From NCBI GenBank assembly GCA_902494245.1, contig CABUSR010000002.1, positions 18,416 through 82,415 on the forward strand: a stretch of 64,000 bases of DNA. Direction: 5' to 3'. Below the pieces are notes generated by a model that saw nothing but the letters and a program-made list of their open reading frames with translations, searched no databases and was not told where the DNA came from. Of this stretch, positions 15,255 through 24,581 are shown one piece after another; the stretch's first letter is position 1; each line of letters starts with the position of its first letter. The translations under genes and the position numbers were made by a program. The stretch comes from an uncultured Collinsella sp. GTDB taxonomy: Bacteria > Actinomycetota > Coriobacteriia > Coriobacteriales > Coriobacteriaceae.

Positions 15255-16274
15255 CTAGCGCCGAAACAGCTCGTGGGCGCGGTCGCGGAGATTAGTTGCT
15301 CGAATGACACCTTCGTAGCGATTGATGCGCAGGCGCGGGAAGGCGTTAAAGAAGCGTAGGTCGCGGCGGCTGAGTGACACGCTCGGCACCGGACGGCTCA
15401 TGCGCTTGCCGGCAAGGCGGCGACTGAGCGACGGACGCGGCATGCTCGGCGCGGCATCGGCCACGCGGCGGGCGGCAAGTGCCAGGCCGCGAGCACCATC
15501 CGAGATAAATGTCGGCATCGAAGCCTTCTCACGAAGGGCGTCGAGCGTCGCGTCGCCCAGCTCGGCCAGCCACGCGTTAACGGCACGGCTGCGGATATGC
15601 GTCTGTGCCACCGAGTCGATTGCCGAATCGGGAATACGTTCGAGCATAGAGTCGGACGCATCGGCAAGCGACTCGTTGATGCGGTCGGCAAGGTCAGCGC
15701 GCACACGCTCCAGCTGATCGGACAGGCGGCGCCAGCTAGCTAAAGAGCACACCGCGTCGACCATCATCGCGACCGCGACGATAAAGGCGGACAGCCGCAC
15801 AATCAGCACCGGCAGATGGCCAAGCAGCCCCAGCAATGCCGGCTCCACTAAACGGCAAATGCACAATGCACCCAGGCCAAACGCGCATGCCCAGTACAGG
15901 CAGATGCGTCCGTGCAGGTTAAACGGCAGGTGCGAATAGTCCCAAAAGCGAGCGCCCGTTGTTTTTTCCAATAGAAGGCCCACACTGTACTCGATTACGC
16001 TGCACACAAGCGCCGCGGCGACAAACTGGCTCGGGGCATCCGGAATCCCGCGCAACAAAAGCCAGCAGGCTATGCCGCCCACACCGTAGATAGGGCAACA
16101 CGGTCCCAATAAAAATCCACTGTTGGCGAAGCGTCCGTGATTGAGCATGGCGCAGACCGTCGACTCCCACGCCCAGCCACAAAACCCGTAGAAGGCAAAC
16201 GAGAGCACCAGTGCCGAAAGCGGGCAGGTGGCAAGCGTCGCGCCGTCAAACGCCATATCAATCGCGGTTTCCAC
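15255..16274 (-). CDS. CmpB-type putative ABC transporter IV membrane protein (PF06541)
   Basis: 339 residues. The N-terminal half has five or six hydrophobic helices with family-like motifs FYGFCGWAWESTV, GFLLGPCCPIYGVGG and EYSVGLLLEKTTGARFWDYSHLPFN. These match the CmpB-like family, named as an ABC-transporter subunit but of unproven function. The C-terminal ~140 residues are soluble and Arg/Ser-rich. It starts three bases after the stop of the HD-domain gene, so the two are co-transcribed. No ATPase is adjacent. Confidence 0.75.
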   Translation of the reverse strand: METAIDMAFDGATLATCPLSALVLSFAFYGFCGWAWESTVCAMLNHGRFANSGFLLGPCCPIYGVGGIACWLLLRGIPDAPSQFVAAALVCSVIEYSVGLLLEKTTGARFWDYSHLPFNLHGRICLYWACAFGLGALCICRLVEPALLGLLGHLPVLIVRLSAFIVAVAMMVDAVCSLASWRRLSDQLERVRADLADRINESLADASDSMLERIPDSAIDSVAQTHIRSRAVNAWLAELGDATLDALREKASMPTFISDGARGLALAARRVADAAPSMPRPSLSRRLAGKRMSRPVPSVSLSRRDLRFFNAFPRLRINRYEGVIRATNLRDRAHELFRR

Positions 16275-16277
16275 CGT

Positions 16278-16814
16278 CTACCCTCTCCTCTTTTCGCTCG
16301 ATTCGCCACTCACGCCATCGTCCGCCCCGTCCTTACGCGGCAGGCGGCCGGCGACCGTCTCACGCAGAGCGCACCATTTATCTGCCAGGCACACAATCCA
16401 TGCCTCACGACACGTCGGCGGCACCGGCACCAGCGGAAACATATGGCGCACGATAATATTCCGCTCGCGCGACGTCAGCTCAAAATCTTCCTCCGCACGC
16501 GCCAGGGCAAAAAACGGGTGGCGAAAGCCATGCAGCCGATGGCTTGGGTCGGGATCGTGCCAGTCATAGAGAAAGTAATCGTGCAGCAGGGCTCCGCGCA
16601 GCAACGAAGCACGGTCGACCGAAATGCCAGCACGGCCCAAGCGCTCGGCAAAGGACAGGCTCGCCCGCGCTACTGAAGTCACATGTGCATAGACCGTCAC
16701 GTCGCCATGCTGGATAAACTCGTGCGTCAGGTCCAAGCGGCCCGCCTGGGCCAGCTGGCGGGCGGCATAGTCGACCTCGTGCGCGATTTTCTCGGCACGA
16801 ACGGCGTCGGACAT
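16278..16814 (-). CDS. HD-domain phosphohydrolase-like protein
   Basis: 178 residues from ATG 16814, seven bases after GGAGG. Visible metal-binding features are His in VTVYAHVTSVA, the HD pair in RGALLHDYFLYDWHD, and further histidines in HGFRHPFFAL and IIVRHMFP. These are typical of small HD proteins (uncharacterised COG1418-like). Substrate unknown. The Ser/Lys/Asp-rich C-terminal tail looks disordered. First gene of a two-gene unit with the CmpB-like membrane protein. Confidence 0.75.
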   Translation of the reverse strand: MSDAVRAEKIAHEVDYAARQLAQAGRLDLTHEFIQHGDVTVYAHVTSVARASLSFAERLGRAGISVDRASLLRGALLHDYFLYDWHDPDPSHRLHGFRHPFFALARAEEDFELTSRERNIIVRHMFPLVPVPPTCREAWIVCLADKWCALRETVAGRLPRKDGADDGVSGESSEKRRG

Positions 16815-17041
16815 GCTGCCTCCTTCCAGCGGCTCACGGCGGCAAGCCACGGCCTGCACGTATTGAAAAAATCATCATCGAATCTATCAGTATGGCATCG
16901 GACAAAACGTTTTGCCCCACCAGTTGTCGAATTACCGCGCCGCCGTCACATATCAAACGCCAAAATGTGCGAGACTGTCTTGTGCAATTGTGTCGGCCGA
17001 GGGAGCGCCGGCGCTCGATTCGCATGGAGTAACCCACAACG

Positions 17042-18823
17042 ATGCTGCTTACGCAAACGACAACGCCCGAGGACGTCAAGGCTCTCGACCGCGCCGAGCT
17101 TCCGCTGCTCTGCGGCGAGATTCGCCACGCCATCCTCGAAAGCTCCGCCGCTGTCGGCGGACACGTTGCCCCCAACCTGGGCGTCGTTGAGCTTACGGTT
17201 GCGCTTCATCGCGTGTTTAACTCCCCTATCGACAAGATTGTCTTTGACGTTTCGCACCAGACCTACGCCCACAAGGCGCTGACCGGGCGCGCGTATACCT
17301 ATATCGATCCGGAACGTTTTGGCGAGGCTTCTGGCTTTGCCAATCCCGACGAGTCCGAGCACGACCTGTTCGCCATGGGCCACACCTCCACATCGGTGAG
17401 CCTGGGCTGCGGCTTGGCACACGCCCGCGATCTGGCGGGCGACAGCTACAACGTCATCACCATCATTGGCGACGGCTCGCTTTCGGGCGGCTTGGCGTTT
17501 GAGGGCTTCAACAATGCCGCCGAACTCGACAGCAACCTGATCATCATCGTCAACGATAACGACCAGTCCATTGCCGAGAACCATGGCGGCCTGTATCGCA
17601 ATCTGGCCGAGCTGCGTGCCAGTAACGGCACCTGTGAGCGCAACGTTTTCCGCGCGATGGGACTCGACTACCGTTATTTGGACGCCGGCAACGACGTGTT
17701 GGCCCTGGTCGACGCGCTGCAGGAACTGCGCAATATCGATCATCCCATCGTGCTGCACGTCTCCACCGCCAAGGGCAAGGGCTTTGAGCCGGCCCAGAGC
17801 GACCCCGAACGCTGGCACCACGTGGGTCCGTTTGACATGGCGACTGGGCGCAAGCTTTGCCCGGGCCATCCGAGCGAGCCCGCGCCGCGCACCTATGCTG
17901 ACATTACGGGCGAGGCGCTCAGCGCCGCCATCGAGCGCGATCCACAGGTCGTTGGCATCACGGCCGCCACGCCCTACATTATGGGCTTTACACCCGAGCT
18001 TCGCGCTGCCGCCGGCAAACAGTTCGTCGATGTGGGCATTGCCGAGGAGCACGCCGTGACCTTTGCCACCGCGCTTGCGCGCTCGGGCGCCAAGCCAGTC
18101 TTTGGTGTGTACGGTACGTTTTTGCAGCGCGCCTACGACGAGCTGTGGCACGACCTGTGCCTCAACGACGCCCCCGCAACCATTTTGGTGTTTGGTGCGT
18201 CAATCTTTGGCACCACGTCCGAGACGCATCTTTCGTTCTTTGATATTTCCATGCTGGGCGGTCTTCCCAACATGCACTACTTGGCGCCGGCCTGCATGGA
18301 GGAATATCTGTCCATGCTGAGCTGGTCGCTCGACCACCGCGAGCATCCCGTGGCAATCCGCGTACCGGGCATCGGCCTGGTAAGCCGCCCCGACCTTGCG
18401 CCCGCCGAAGACACCGACTACAGCGCCGTTCGCTACAACGTGGTGCGTCAGGGCCGCGACGTTGCCGTGCTCGCGCTTGGCGATTTCTTTGAGCTGGGTG
18501 AGCGCGTGGCAAACCGTCTGACTGCCGAGTACGGCATCGAGGCCACGCTCGTCAACCCGCGCTTTGCAACCGAGCTCGACCGCGAGTTCCTCGACAGTCT
18601 TGCCGCCGAGCATCGCGTTGTCGTCACCCTCGAGGACGGCATCTTGGACGGCGGCTGGGGCGAGCGCGTGGCATGCTATCTGGCATGCACGCCGTTGCGC
18701 ACGCGCACCTTCGGCATCGCCAAGGGCTTCCCCGACCGCTACGACCCCAACGAGCTGCTCGCTCAGAACGGCATGACGGTCGAGAACATGGCCGCCGAAG
18801 CCGTAAGGCTACTCAACGAGTAA
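17042..18823 (+). CDS. dxs: 1-deoxy-D-xylulose-5-phosphate synthase-like thiamine-diphosphate enzyme
   Basis: 593 residues. The thiamine-diphosphate motif GDGSLSGGLAFEGFNNA...NDND is present, as are the HV...PNLGVVELTVAL N-terminal signature and EEHAVTFATALA, YGTFLQRAYDE and a C-terminal transketolase domain. Genuine DXS makes DXP from pyruvate and glyceraldehyde-3-phosphate for isoprenoids and thiamine. The protein deviates where DXS normally has DRAGxVGxDGxTHxGxFD: here the stretch reads GASIFGTTSETHLSFFDISM. It may therefore be a paralogue with altered substrate. Stands alone, followed by a terminator. Confidence 0.75.
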   Translation: MLLTQTTTPEDVKALDRAELPLLCGEIRHAILESSAAVGGHVAPNLGVVELTVALHRVFNSPIDKIVFDVSHQTYAHKALTGRAYTYIDPERFGEASGFANPDESEHDLFAMGHTSTSVSLGCGLAHARDLAGDSYNVITIIGDGSLSGGLAFEGFNNAAELDSNLIIIVNDNDQSIAENHGGLYRNLAELRASNGTCERNVFRAMGLDYRYLDAGNDVLALVDALQELRNIDHPIVLHVSTAKGKGFEPAQSDPERWHHVGPFDMATGRKLCPGHPSEPAPRTYADITGEALSAAIERDPQVVGITAATPYIMGFTPELRAAAGKQFVDVGIAEEHAVTFATALARSGAKPVFGVYGTFLQRAYDELWHDLCLNDAPATILVFGASIFGTTSETHLSFFDISMLGGLPNMHYLAPACMEEYLSMLSWSLDHREHPVAIRVPGIGLVSRPDLAPAEDTDYSAVRYNVVRQGRDVAVLALGDFFELGERVANRLTAEYGIEATLVNPRFATELDREFLDSLAAEHRVVVTLEDGILDGGWGERVACYLACTPLRTRTFGIAKGFPDRYDPNELLAQNGMTVENMAAEAVRLLNE

Positions 18824-18865
18824 AAAACCTCCGCAAGGAAAGCATCCCTGCGGAGGTTTTTGTTT
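18824..18865 (+). terminator. Intrinsic terminator after dxs-like gene
   Basis: AAAACCTCCGCA pairs with TGCGGAGGTTTT, followed by TGTTTT, immediately after the stop codon. Confidence 0.9.
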
Positions 18866-18879
18866 TCGCGACGCGATTA

Positions 18880-19096
18880 TCTCAATCTGTAACATCCAAG
18901 GCCCGAATTCCCGTCTAACTGTTACAGATCTAGACAAGACGTCTTAGTCCCTGACCTTTGTCTCAATCTGTAACAGATAGAGACCTTTTAGCCATCCAGA
19001 TGTTACAGATCGAGACATTCGAATTCCCCTGAAGTGAAAATCTCGATCTGTAACAGGTAGAACCCATTTCCTCGTCTAACTGTTACAGATTGAGAC
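18880..19096. repeat. Array of six alternating palindromic repeats (consensus GTCTCRATCTGTAACAGWTAGAC)
   Basis: Six copies occur with their central ATCTGT-A-ACA at 18891, 18923, 18972, 19004, 19052 and 19084, alternately on plus and minus strands. They form three inverted pairs (18880-18935, 18960-19016, 19041-19096) of 56-57 bp. Each pair has a 25-nt unrelated interior and is separated by 24-nt unrelated linkers. The best copy (18960-18984) is itself a near-perfect palindrome (GTCTCA-ATCTGTAACAGAT-AGAGAC). The array fills the gap between the dxs terminator and the ABC importer promoter. It could be an operator cluster, a REP/BIME-like array or a nucleoid-binding site. Confidence 0.8.
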
Positions 19097-19172
19097 AAAG
19101 CAGCAAGGCATGCCGCCGCACCGACCATGCCGTCTGCAAAGCGCTATCTCAGCTGCAATAAGCGACGTTTAC

Positions 19173-19214
19173 CCAGATAAAACCTGCCAAAATAAACCTG
19201 TCCCTTTTTGGTAG
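19173..19214. repeat. CTGTCCC-type hairpin element, copy K3
   Basis: CAGATAAAACCTGCCAAAAT followed by AAACCTGTCCCTTTTTGGTAGG: ACCTGCCAAAA pairs with TTTTTGGTAGG. Near-identical to copies at 32808 and 34015, and inverted at 44293. Confidence 0.7.
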
Positions 19215-19258
19215 GTAGAATTACCCATAAGGTAAGTATGTTTCTGAGTTATTTCGTG

Positions 19259-19288
19259 TTGACCCATTTGAGCGCGATAGGGTATAAC
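19259..19288 (+). promoter_or_regulatory. Promoter of the amino-acid ABC importer
   Basis: TTGACC (19259-19264), an 18-base spacer, and TATAAC (19283-19288), 44 bases before the start codon. Confidence 0.7.
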
Positions 19289-19331
19289 TCTACTCAACCG
19301 CTAGGGATTTTATTGAGAAAGGTGTTCTACC

Positions 19332-20327
19332 ATGAGCAAGAACCTCTCCCAGCAGGTCGTTCTCGACCGCCGCGGCTTTGTCGCCGCCACCTTCGCAACC
19401 GTCGCCGGCCTTGGTCTTGCCGGCTGCTCCGACACCAGCGCCGAGGCCGACAAGGGTTCCGCCGCCGGCTCCTCCAAGGGCTCCGAGGATACCGAGGTTT
19501 CCGCTACGCTCGATGCCAAGGCATTCGACAAGCTCGTCGACAACGGCCCCAAAGCCGACGACGATGCCATCGCCGCCAGCACCTGGGCCACGGCCGTCAA
19601 GGACGCCGGCGTCTTTAAGATCGGTGGCGTTCAGACCTCCACGCTCTTCTCCCTCCTCAACGAGAAAGACGGTCAGACCCGCGGCTTCGATGCCGGTATC
19701 GCACAGCTCCTGTCCAACTACATTCTGGGCGAGAACAAGGTCGAGATCACCCAGGTGACCTCGGACACGCGCGAGTCTGTCCTGCAGAACGGCCAGGTCG
19801 ACGCCGTCTTTGCCACCTACACCATCACTGACGAGCGCAAGAAGCTCGTCTCCTTCGCCGGCCCCTACTACTACACGCAGCAGGCCATCCTGGTGCTCGC
19901 CGATAACGACGACATCAAGAGCGTCGACGACCTGGCCGACAAGAACGTCGCCGTCCAGTCCGGCTCCAACGGCCCCGCCATCCTGGAGGAGTTCGTTCCC
20001 AAGGCCAGCCAGCAGGAGTTCAAGACCGACGAGGAGGCCCGCCAGGCACTCCAGCAGGGTCGCGTTGATGCCTACGTCATCGATAACAACATGCAGCAGA
20101 GCGCCCTGGTCCGCGAGCCCGGCAAGTACAAGATCGCCGGCAAGCCCTTCGGCAGCAAGGAGCCCTACGGCATCGGCCTGCCGCTCGATTCCGACGGCGT
20201 CGCCTTTGTCAACGACTTCCTTAAGAAGATCGAGGACGACGGCACCTGGACTGAGCTGTGGCAGATCTGCATCGGCGACCGTACGGGCGACACCAATGTT
20301 CCCGAGCTGCCCGAGATCGGCGCCTAG
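19332..20327 (+). CDS. Amino-acid ABC transporter substrate-binding lipoprotein (glutamate/polar amino acid type)
   Basis: 331 residues. A signal peptide with twin arginine (DRRGFVAATFATVAGLGLAGC) ends in a lipobox with Cys32, so it is a membrane-anchored lipoprotein, possibly Tat-exported. An Asp/Ser-rich linker follows, then a bilobal SBP_bac_3 domain (IGGVQTSTLFSLL, RGFDAGIAQLLSNYILGEN, GQVDAVFATYTITDERK, GRVDAYVIDNNM). It delivers an amino acid, most likely glutamate or a relative, to the two permeases downstream. The hairpin between it and the next gene is the usual device for making more binding protein than permease. Confidence 0.9.
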   Translation: MSKNLSQQVVLDRRGFVAATFATVAGLGLAGCSDTSAEADKGSAAGSSKGSEDTEVSATLDAKAFDKLVDNGPKADDDAIAASTWATAVKDAGVFKIGGVQTSTLFSLLNEKDGQTRGFDAGIAQLLSNYILGENKVEITQVTSDTRESVLQNGQVDAVFATYTITDERKKLVSFAGPYYYTQQAILVLADNDDIKSVDDLADKNVAVQSGSNGPAILEEFVPKASQQEFKTDEEARQALQQGRVDAYVIDNNMQQSALVREPGKYKIAGKPFGSKEPYGIGLPLDSDGVAFVNDFLKKIEDDGTWTELWQICIGDRTGDTNVPELPEIGA

Positions 20328-20415
20328 GCAGCGAGCCTGGTAACGACCGCAACGAAACCATACGGAAACGCATGATGCGCTTTATTGCGGTAAACTGTTT
20401 CCTCACTGAGTTGTC

Positions 20416-20444
20416 GGGGCTTCCGTACACGCGGGAGCCCCTTT
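20416..20444 (+). terminator. Intra-operon attenuating hairpin
   Basis: GGGGCTTCCG pairs with CGGGAGCCCC, then TTTCCTT. It lies between the binding-protein and permease genes and probably lowers read-through. Confidence 0.55.
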
Positions 20445-20465
20445 CCTTATCGGCGGGAGGTCCGC

Positions 20466-21125
20466 ATGAGTCTCTCCGAGCTCTGGTCGCTCTATGGCCA
20501 GAACTATATCGACGCGCTGCTAGCAACCTGGGGCATGACGCTTGAGTCGTTTGTCATCGCCATGGTGCTGGCCGTCGCCGTCACCGTGATGCGCGTGTCG
20601 CCGCTCAAGCCGCTGCGCGTCTTTGGCGACCTGTATGTCCAGGTCTTCCGTAACATCCCCGGCATCGCACTGCTCATCATCGTCGTCTATGCGCTGCCGC
20701 CGCTCAAGGTCGTTCTGCCCTACCGCACCTGCGTTATCGTCGCCACGGTCCTTTTGGGCTCGGCCTTTGGCTCCGAGAACTTTATGAGCGGCATCAACAC
20801 CGTCGGCGTCGGTCAGGTGGAAGCCGCCCGCTCGCTCGGCATGAGCTTCAGCCGTATCCTCGCCAAGATCGTGATTCCGCAGGCGCTGCGCTCGAGCGTG
20901 CTACCCATGACCAACCTCTTTATCGCCGTCATGCTCACCACCGCGCTCGGCAGTCAGGTGCCGCTTAAGCCGCAGGAACTCACCGGCGTGGTGAGCTACA
21001 TCAACACGCGCTCGCTCGGCGGCGTCGCCGCGTTCTTTATCTCGGCGCTCGGCTACTTGGGCACGGCCTTTGTGGTGAGCCACATTGGCAACTACATCGA
21101 TAAGAAGGTGAGGATCCTCCGATGA
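20466..21125 (+). CDS. Amino-acid ABC transporter permease (GluC/HisQ type)
   Basis: 219 residues, GGCGGGAGGTCCGC before ATG. Five hydrophobic helices are expected. The ATPase-contact EAA loop is visible as QVEAARSLGMSFSRILAKIVIPQA. Belongs to the His/Glu/Gln/Arg permease family (TIGR01726). Overlaps the next permease by four bases (ATGA), which implies translational coupling and a heteromeric channel. Confidence 0.9.
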   Translation: MSLSELWSLYGQNYIDALLATWGMTLESFVIAMVLAVAVTVMRVSPLKPLRVFGDLYVQVFRNIPGIALLIIVVYALPPLKVVLPYRTCVIVATVLLGSAFGSENFMSGINTVGVGQVEAARSLGMSFSRILAKIVIPQALRSSVLPMTNLFIAVMLTTALGSQVPLKPQELTGVVSYINTRSLGGVAAFFISALGYLGTAFVVSHIGNYIDKKVRILR

Positions 21126-21955
21126 GCAAGCATTCCTCCCCTGCACTCACCATGCGCGATGCGCTCTACGAGGCTCCCGGCCCCAAGATGCGCGCCAAGA
21201 TTCGCATCGGCACCGCCATTTCGCTCGTTGCCGTGGCCGCGCTCATCGCTCTGGTACTGCAGCGCTTTTATGTGACCGGCCAGCTTTCGGTCCACTATTG
21301 GTATTTCTTTACGCACCTCACCACCTGGAAGTTCTTGCTTGCCGGCTTTGAGGGCACCGTTAAAGTCGCACTCACCGCCGGCGTCATTGCGCTGGTACTG
21401 GGCTTAGCCCTTATGCTCGGCCGCACCAGCGGCATCAATCCGCTGCAGCTGGTCTGCCGCGTGCTCACCGATTTCTTCCGCGGCGTGCCGAGCCTGCTGT
21501 TCATCTACTTCTTCTTTTTGGTGCTGCCCCAGTACAAGATCGCACTGCCGTCGTTTTGGATGCTCACGCTTCCCGTCGCGCTTGCTGCAGCCGGTGTACT
21601 TGCCGAGATCTTCCGCGCCGGCGTCAACGCCGTGCCGCGCGGTCAGGTCGAGGCAGCCCAGGCACTCGGTCTCTCCAAAGCTAAAATCACCTTTAAAATC
21701 GTGTTGCCGCAGGCTATTCGGTTTATCATTCCGTCCTTGATTTCGCAGCTTGTGGTCGTAGTCAAGGACACCACCGTTGCCTACGTGGTGAGCTACCCCG
21801 ACCTCATGCAAAACGCCCGCGTGCTCATTACCAACTACGACGCCCTCGTGTCGGTCTACCTGGTTATCGCGGTCATCTACATCCTCATCAACGTCGCGAT
21901 CAACAAGGCCGCCGTCTACGTTTCGCACAAGACCGGCGCGACCATCATCCGCTAA
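21122..21955 (+). CDS. Amino-acid ABC transporter permease (GluD/HisM type)
   Basis: 277 residues. A cytosolic N-terminal ~30 residues precede the first helix, as in GluD-type subunits. The EAA loop is QVEAAQALGLSKAKITFKIVLPQAIR, and FFRGVPSLLFIYFFF and KDTTVAYVVSYPDLMQNARVLI match the family. Start overlaps the preceding stop. Forms the channel with the upstream permease. Confidence 0.9.
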   Translation: MSKHSSPALTMRDALYEAPGPKMRAKIRIGTAISLVAVAALIALVLQRFYVTGQLSVHYWYFFTHLTTWKFLLAGFEGTVKVALTAGVIALVLGLALMLGRTSGINPLQLVCRVLTDFFRGVPSLLFIYFFFLVLPQYKIALPSFWMLTLPVALAAAGVLAEIFRAGVNAVPRGQVEAAQALGLSKAKITFKIVLPQAIRFIIPSLISQLVVVVKDTTVAYVVSYPDLMQNARVLITNYDALVSVYLVIAVIYILINVAINKAAVYVSHKTGATIIR

Positions 21956-21991
21956 CGCTTTACCATTTCGAGTCATAAGGAGCCGAGCACC

Positions 21992-22756
<765 letters not shown>

Positions 22757-22766
22757 CCAGCCACCC

Positions 22767-22800
22767 CGTGGGACAAATCCATTGAAAGTGTTGTCCCACG
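22767..22800 (+). terminator. Perfect 10-bp inverted repeat at the end of the importer operon
   Basis: CGTGGGACAA (22767-22776) and its complement (22791-22800) are separated by 14 bases. There is no T-run, so it may protect the mRNA end rather than terminate. Confidence 0.45.
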
Positions 22801-22843
22801 TCTCTCATGCGCCCTGTCACCTTCAGATTCGAAAGCAGCACCT

Positions 22844-23653
22844 ATGATCGGAACTCGCACTTCATCGTCCTATACCCCGCATGTCGACGTCGCCCCCGCC
22901 GACCGTCCGCTCATCCTTGTGGCGCCGCGTTGGGAAGAGGCAAAGCCGTTTTTAAGCGAGACGCTCTCCCCCAACGAGGAAATCGCAAGCGTCTTTGTCG
23001 ATGCCATCCTTGCCGCCGGCGGCCTGCCGCTGCAGATGTCCATCACCGAGGACATTGAGGTCATTCGTCATTACGTCGATATCGCCGACGGCATCGCCAT
23101 TCCCGGCGGCCCCGATGTTAACCCCAAGCGCTGGGGCGACGAGCGCCCCTACGACCCCACACTGTGCTGCGAGATTCGCGACCGTTTTGAGTTTAAGCTG
23201 GTTAACGAGGTGCTCCGCGCCAAAAAGCCACTCTTTACCACCTGCCGCGGCACGCAGCTGCTCAACGTCGCCACCGGCGGCACCCTGTGCATGGACGTGC
23301 CGAGCCTGGGTGCGCGCGAGGGCCGCACGCAGTGGCGCCATACCCACGTGCTCAACGATCCCGTGCACCCCGTCGAGGTCGTGCCGGGCTCGCTGCTGGA
23401 ACGCGCGGTTGGCGGGCACAGGCTGATCCAGACCAACTCGGCACATCACTGCTGCGTCGATCGTCTGGGTAAAAGCACGCGCTTGGTCGCCAAGGCAACC
23501 GACGGCGTTCCCGAGTGCATCGAAGTCGAAGGCCAGCCTTTCTGTCTGGGCGTGCAATGGCATCCCGAGTACACCTGGCAGACGCTCGAGACCGACTTTA
23601 ACCTGTGGAAGTCGTTTGTCGAGGCAGCAGCAAAGGTTAAGCAGGCACGCTAG
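22844..23653 (+). CDS. Class I glutamine amidotransferase-like hydrolase, C26 family (PuuD-like)
   Basis: 269 residues. The catalytic nucleophile is Cys134 in TTCRGTQLLNV (the family has CRGxQ) and the partner residues are His240 and Glu242 in QWHPE. IPGGPDVNPKRWG matches the gamma-glutamyl-gamma-aminobutyrate hydrolase family. Likely cleaves a gamma-glutamyl amide (putrescine or drug catabolism in relatives). The weak ribosome-binding site and an alternative upstream GTG make the start slightly uncertain. It sits after the amino-acid importer but has its own spacing (87 bases). A terminator follows. Confidence 0.85.
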   Translation: MIGTRTSSSYTPHVDVAPADRPLILVAPRWEEAKPFLSETLSPNEEIASVFVDAILAAGGLPLQMSITEDIEVIRHYVDIADGIAIPGGPDVNPKRWGDERPYDPTLCCEIRDRFEFKLVNEVLRAKKPLFTTCRGTQLLNVATGGTLCMDVPSLGAREGRTQWRHTHVLNDPVHPVEVVPGSLLERAVGGHRLIQTNSAHHCCVDRLGKSTRLVAKATDGVPECIEVEGQPFCLGVQWHPEYTWQTLETDFNLWKSFVEAAAKVKQAR

Positions 23654-23687
23654 CTCGCGAATCACACAGGCTTAAACCTTCCATGCC

Positions 23688-23730
23688 AGGGGGGCGGACA
23701 CCAGCAACGGTGCCCGCCCCCCTGTATTTG
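23688..23730 (+). terminator. Intrinsic terminator after C26 amidotransferase
   Basis: AGGGGGGCGG-ACACC pairs with GGTGC-CCGCCCCCCT around AGCAAC, followed by GTATTT. Confidence 0.75.
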
Positions 23731-23762
23731 GTATGCTCGGTATGATTATCCCTCACAAGCAA

Positions 23763-24581
23763 TCAAAGAAATCTTGACCGCAATCGGTCGACGGTAAAGC
23801 AAATAGCAAAAACACTTGCTACGTTTATGAGGCAGTCAATTAAAATCGAAACGCATTGACCATCCCCCAACGGGGTCACGCCGCAAATCCACATGAGCAT
23901 CGAGGACGGAAGCAGAAGCATGGAATTGGCCCCGAGCTGTATGTAGATCGCTACGACGTTGACAAGCAGCAGCATGCCAATCGGACCGAAGCCGGACCCA
24001 AAATAGGAAACAACGATTACGCAACAAACCACATATGCAAGGCAGGCAGCGGCAGCAAGAACAAGTCGATAGCAAAATACATGCAGGTTGAAATACTGCT
24101 GGGCATCCAAAACGATTACGCAGTTAAGACAGTACAAAACGACACTCGACAGGATAAACGCGCCCAAAAGGGCAAAAGAAGACAGCACCACTCGCGCAAC
24201 GATAGCGCACACACGCTTCCCTCCCCGAGCCTCCGACAACACCCACGGTTCCTCAATAAAGCCCGAACTGACAAAGCGCGGCACAATGCAAGCCGCGATG
24301 AACGGAAAGAACAATGCATGAGCCAACGGGGCTACGTTGAACAGCAGACCGCGAAAAACCTCTGCATTACCAAATAGAAGAACATCCTCTGCCGATAGCC
24401 GAAGCGTCGGGTCTGGGAAAAAGCCCAAGAAACTGTTCTCACGGAGGCTACAGAACCACATCGGGAAAGAAGTAAGCTGCAATACCACCATGTATGCATA
24501 AATTACCAGGATTAAGGCGTACGCCCATTTGCTCACATGCTTCAATTCTGACTGGAGAAGTCTTTTAATCTGACGAGCCAT
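23763..24581 (-). CDS. ABC exporter permease subunit 2 (ABC-2/lantibiotic-immunity-like)
   Basis: 272 residues from ATG 24581 (MARQIKRLLQSELKHVSK); GGGGGTG lies upstream. A further ATG at 24599 is possible. About six hydrophobic helices without an EAA loop, an exporter-type organisation. It overlaps the upstream permease gene by 17 bases. The set ATPase plus two unlike ~270-residue permeases recalls BcrAB or LanFEG systems for peptide-antibiotic self-protection, but no precursor peptide is present. Codon use is AT-richer than the flanks, suggesting acquisition. Confidence 0.7.
   Translation of the reverse strand: MARQIKRLLQSELKHVSKWAYALILVIYAYMVVLQLTSFPMWFCSLRENSFLGFFPDPTLRLSAEDVLLFGNAEVFRGLLFNVAPLAHALFFPFIAACIVPRFVSSGFIEEPWVLSEARGGKRVCAIVARVVLSSFALLGAFILSSVVLYCLNCVIVLDAQQYFNLHVFCYRLVLAAAACLAYVVCCVIVVSYFGSGFGPIGMLLLVNVVAIYIQLGANSMLLLPSSMLMWICGVTPLGDGQCVSILIDCLINVASVFAICFTVDRLRSRFL

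Noticed and set aside
16946..18151. 401-codon frame opposite the dxs-like gene
   Set aside because: Antisense to intact transketolase motifs; composition and lack of start signals indicate a shadow.
18880..19096. CRISPR array
   Set aside because: Repeats are 16 bp, alternate in orientation and show no cas genes; CRISPR repeats are direct and longer.
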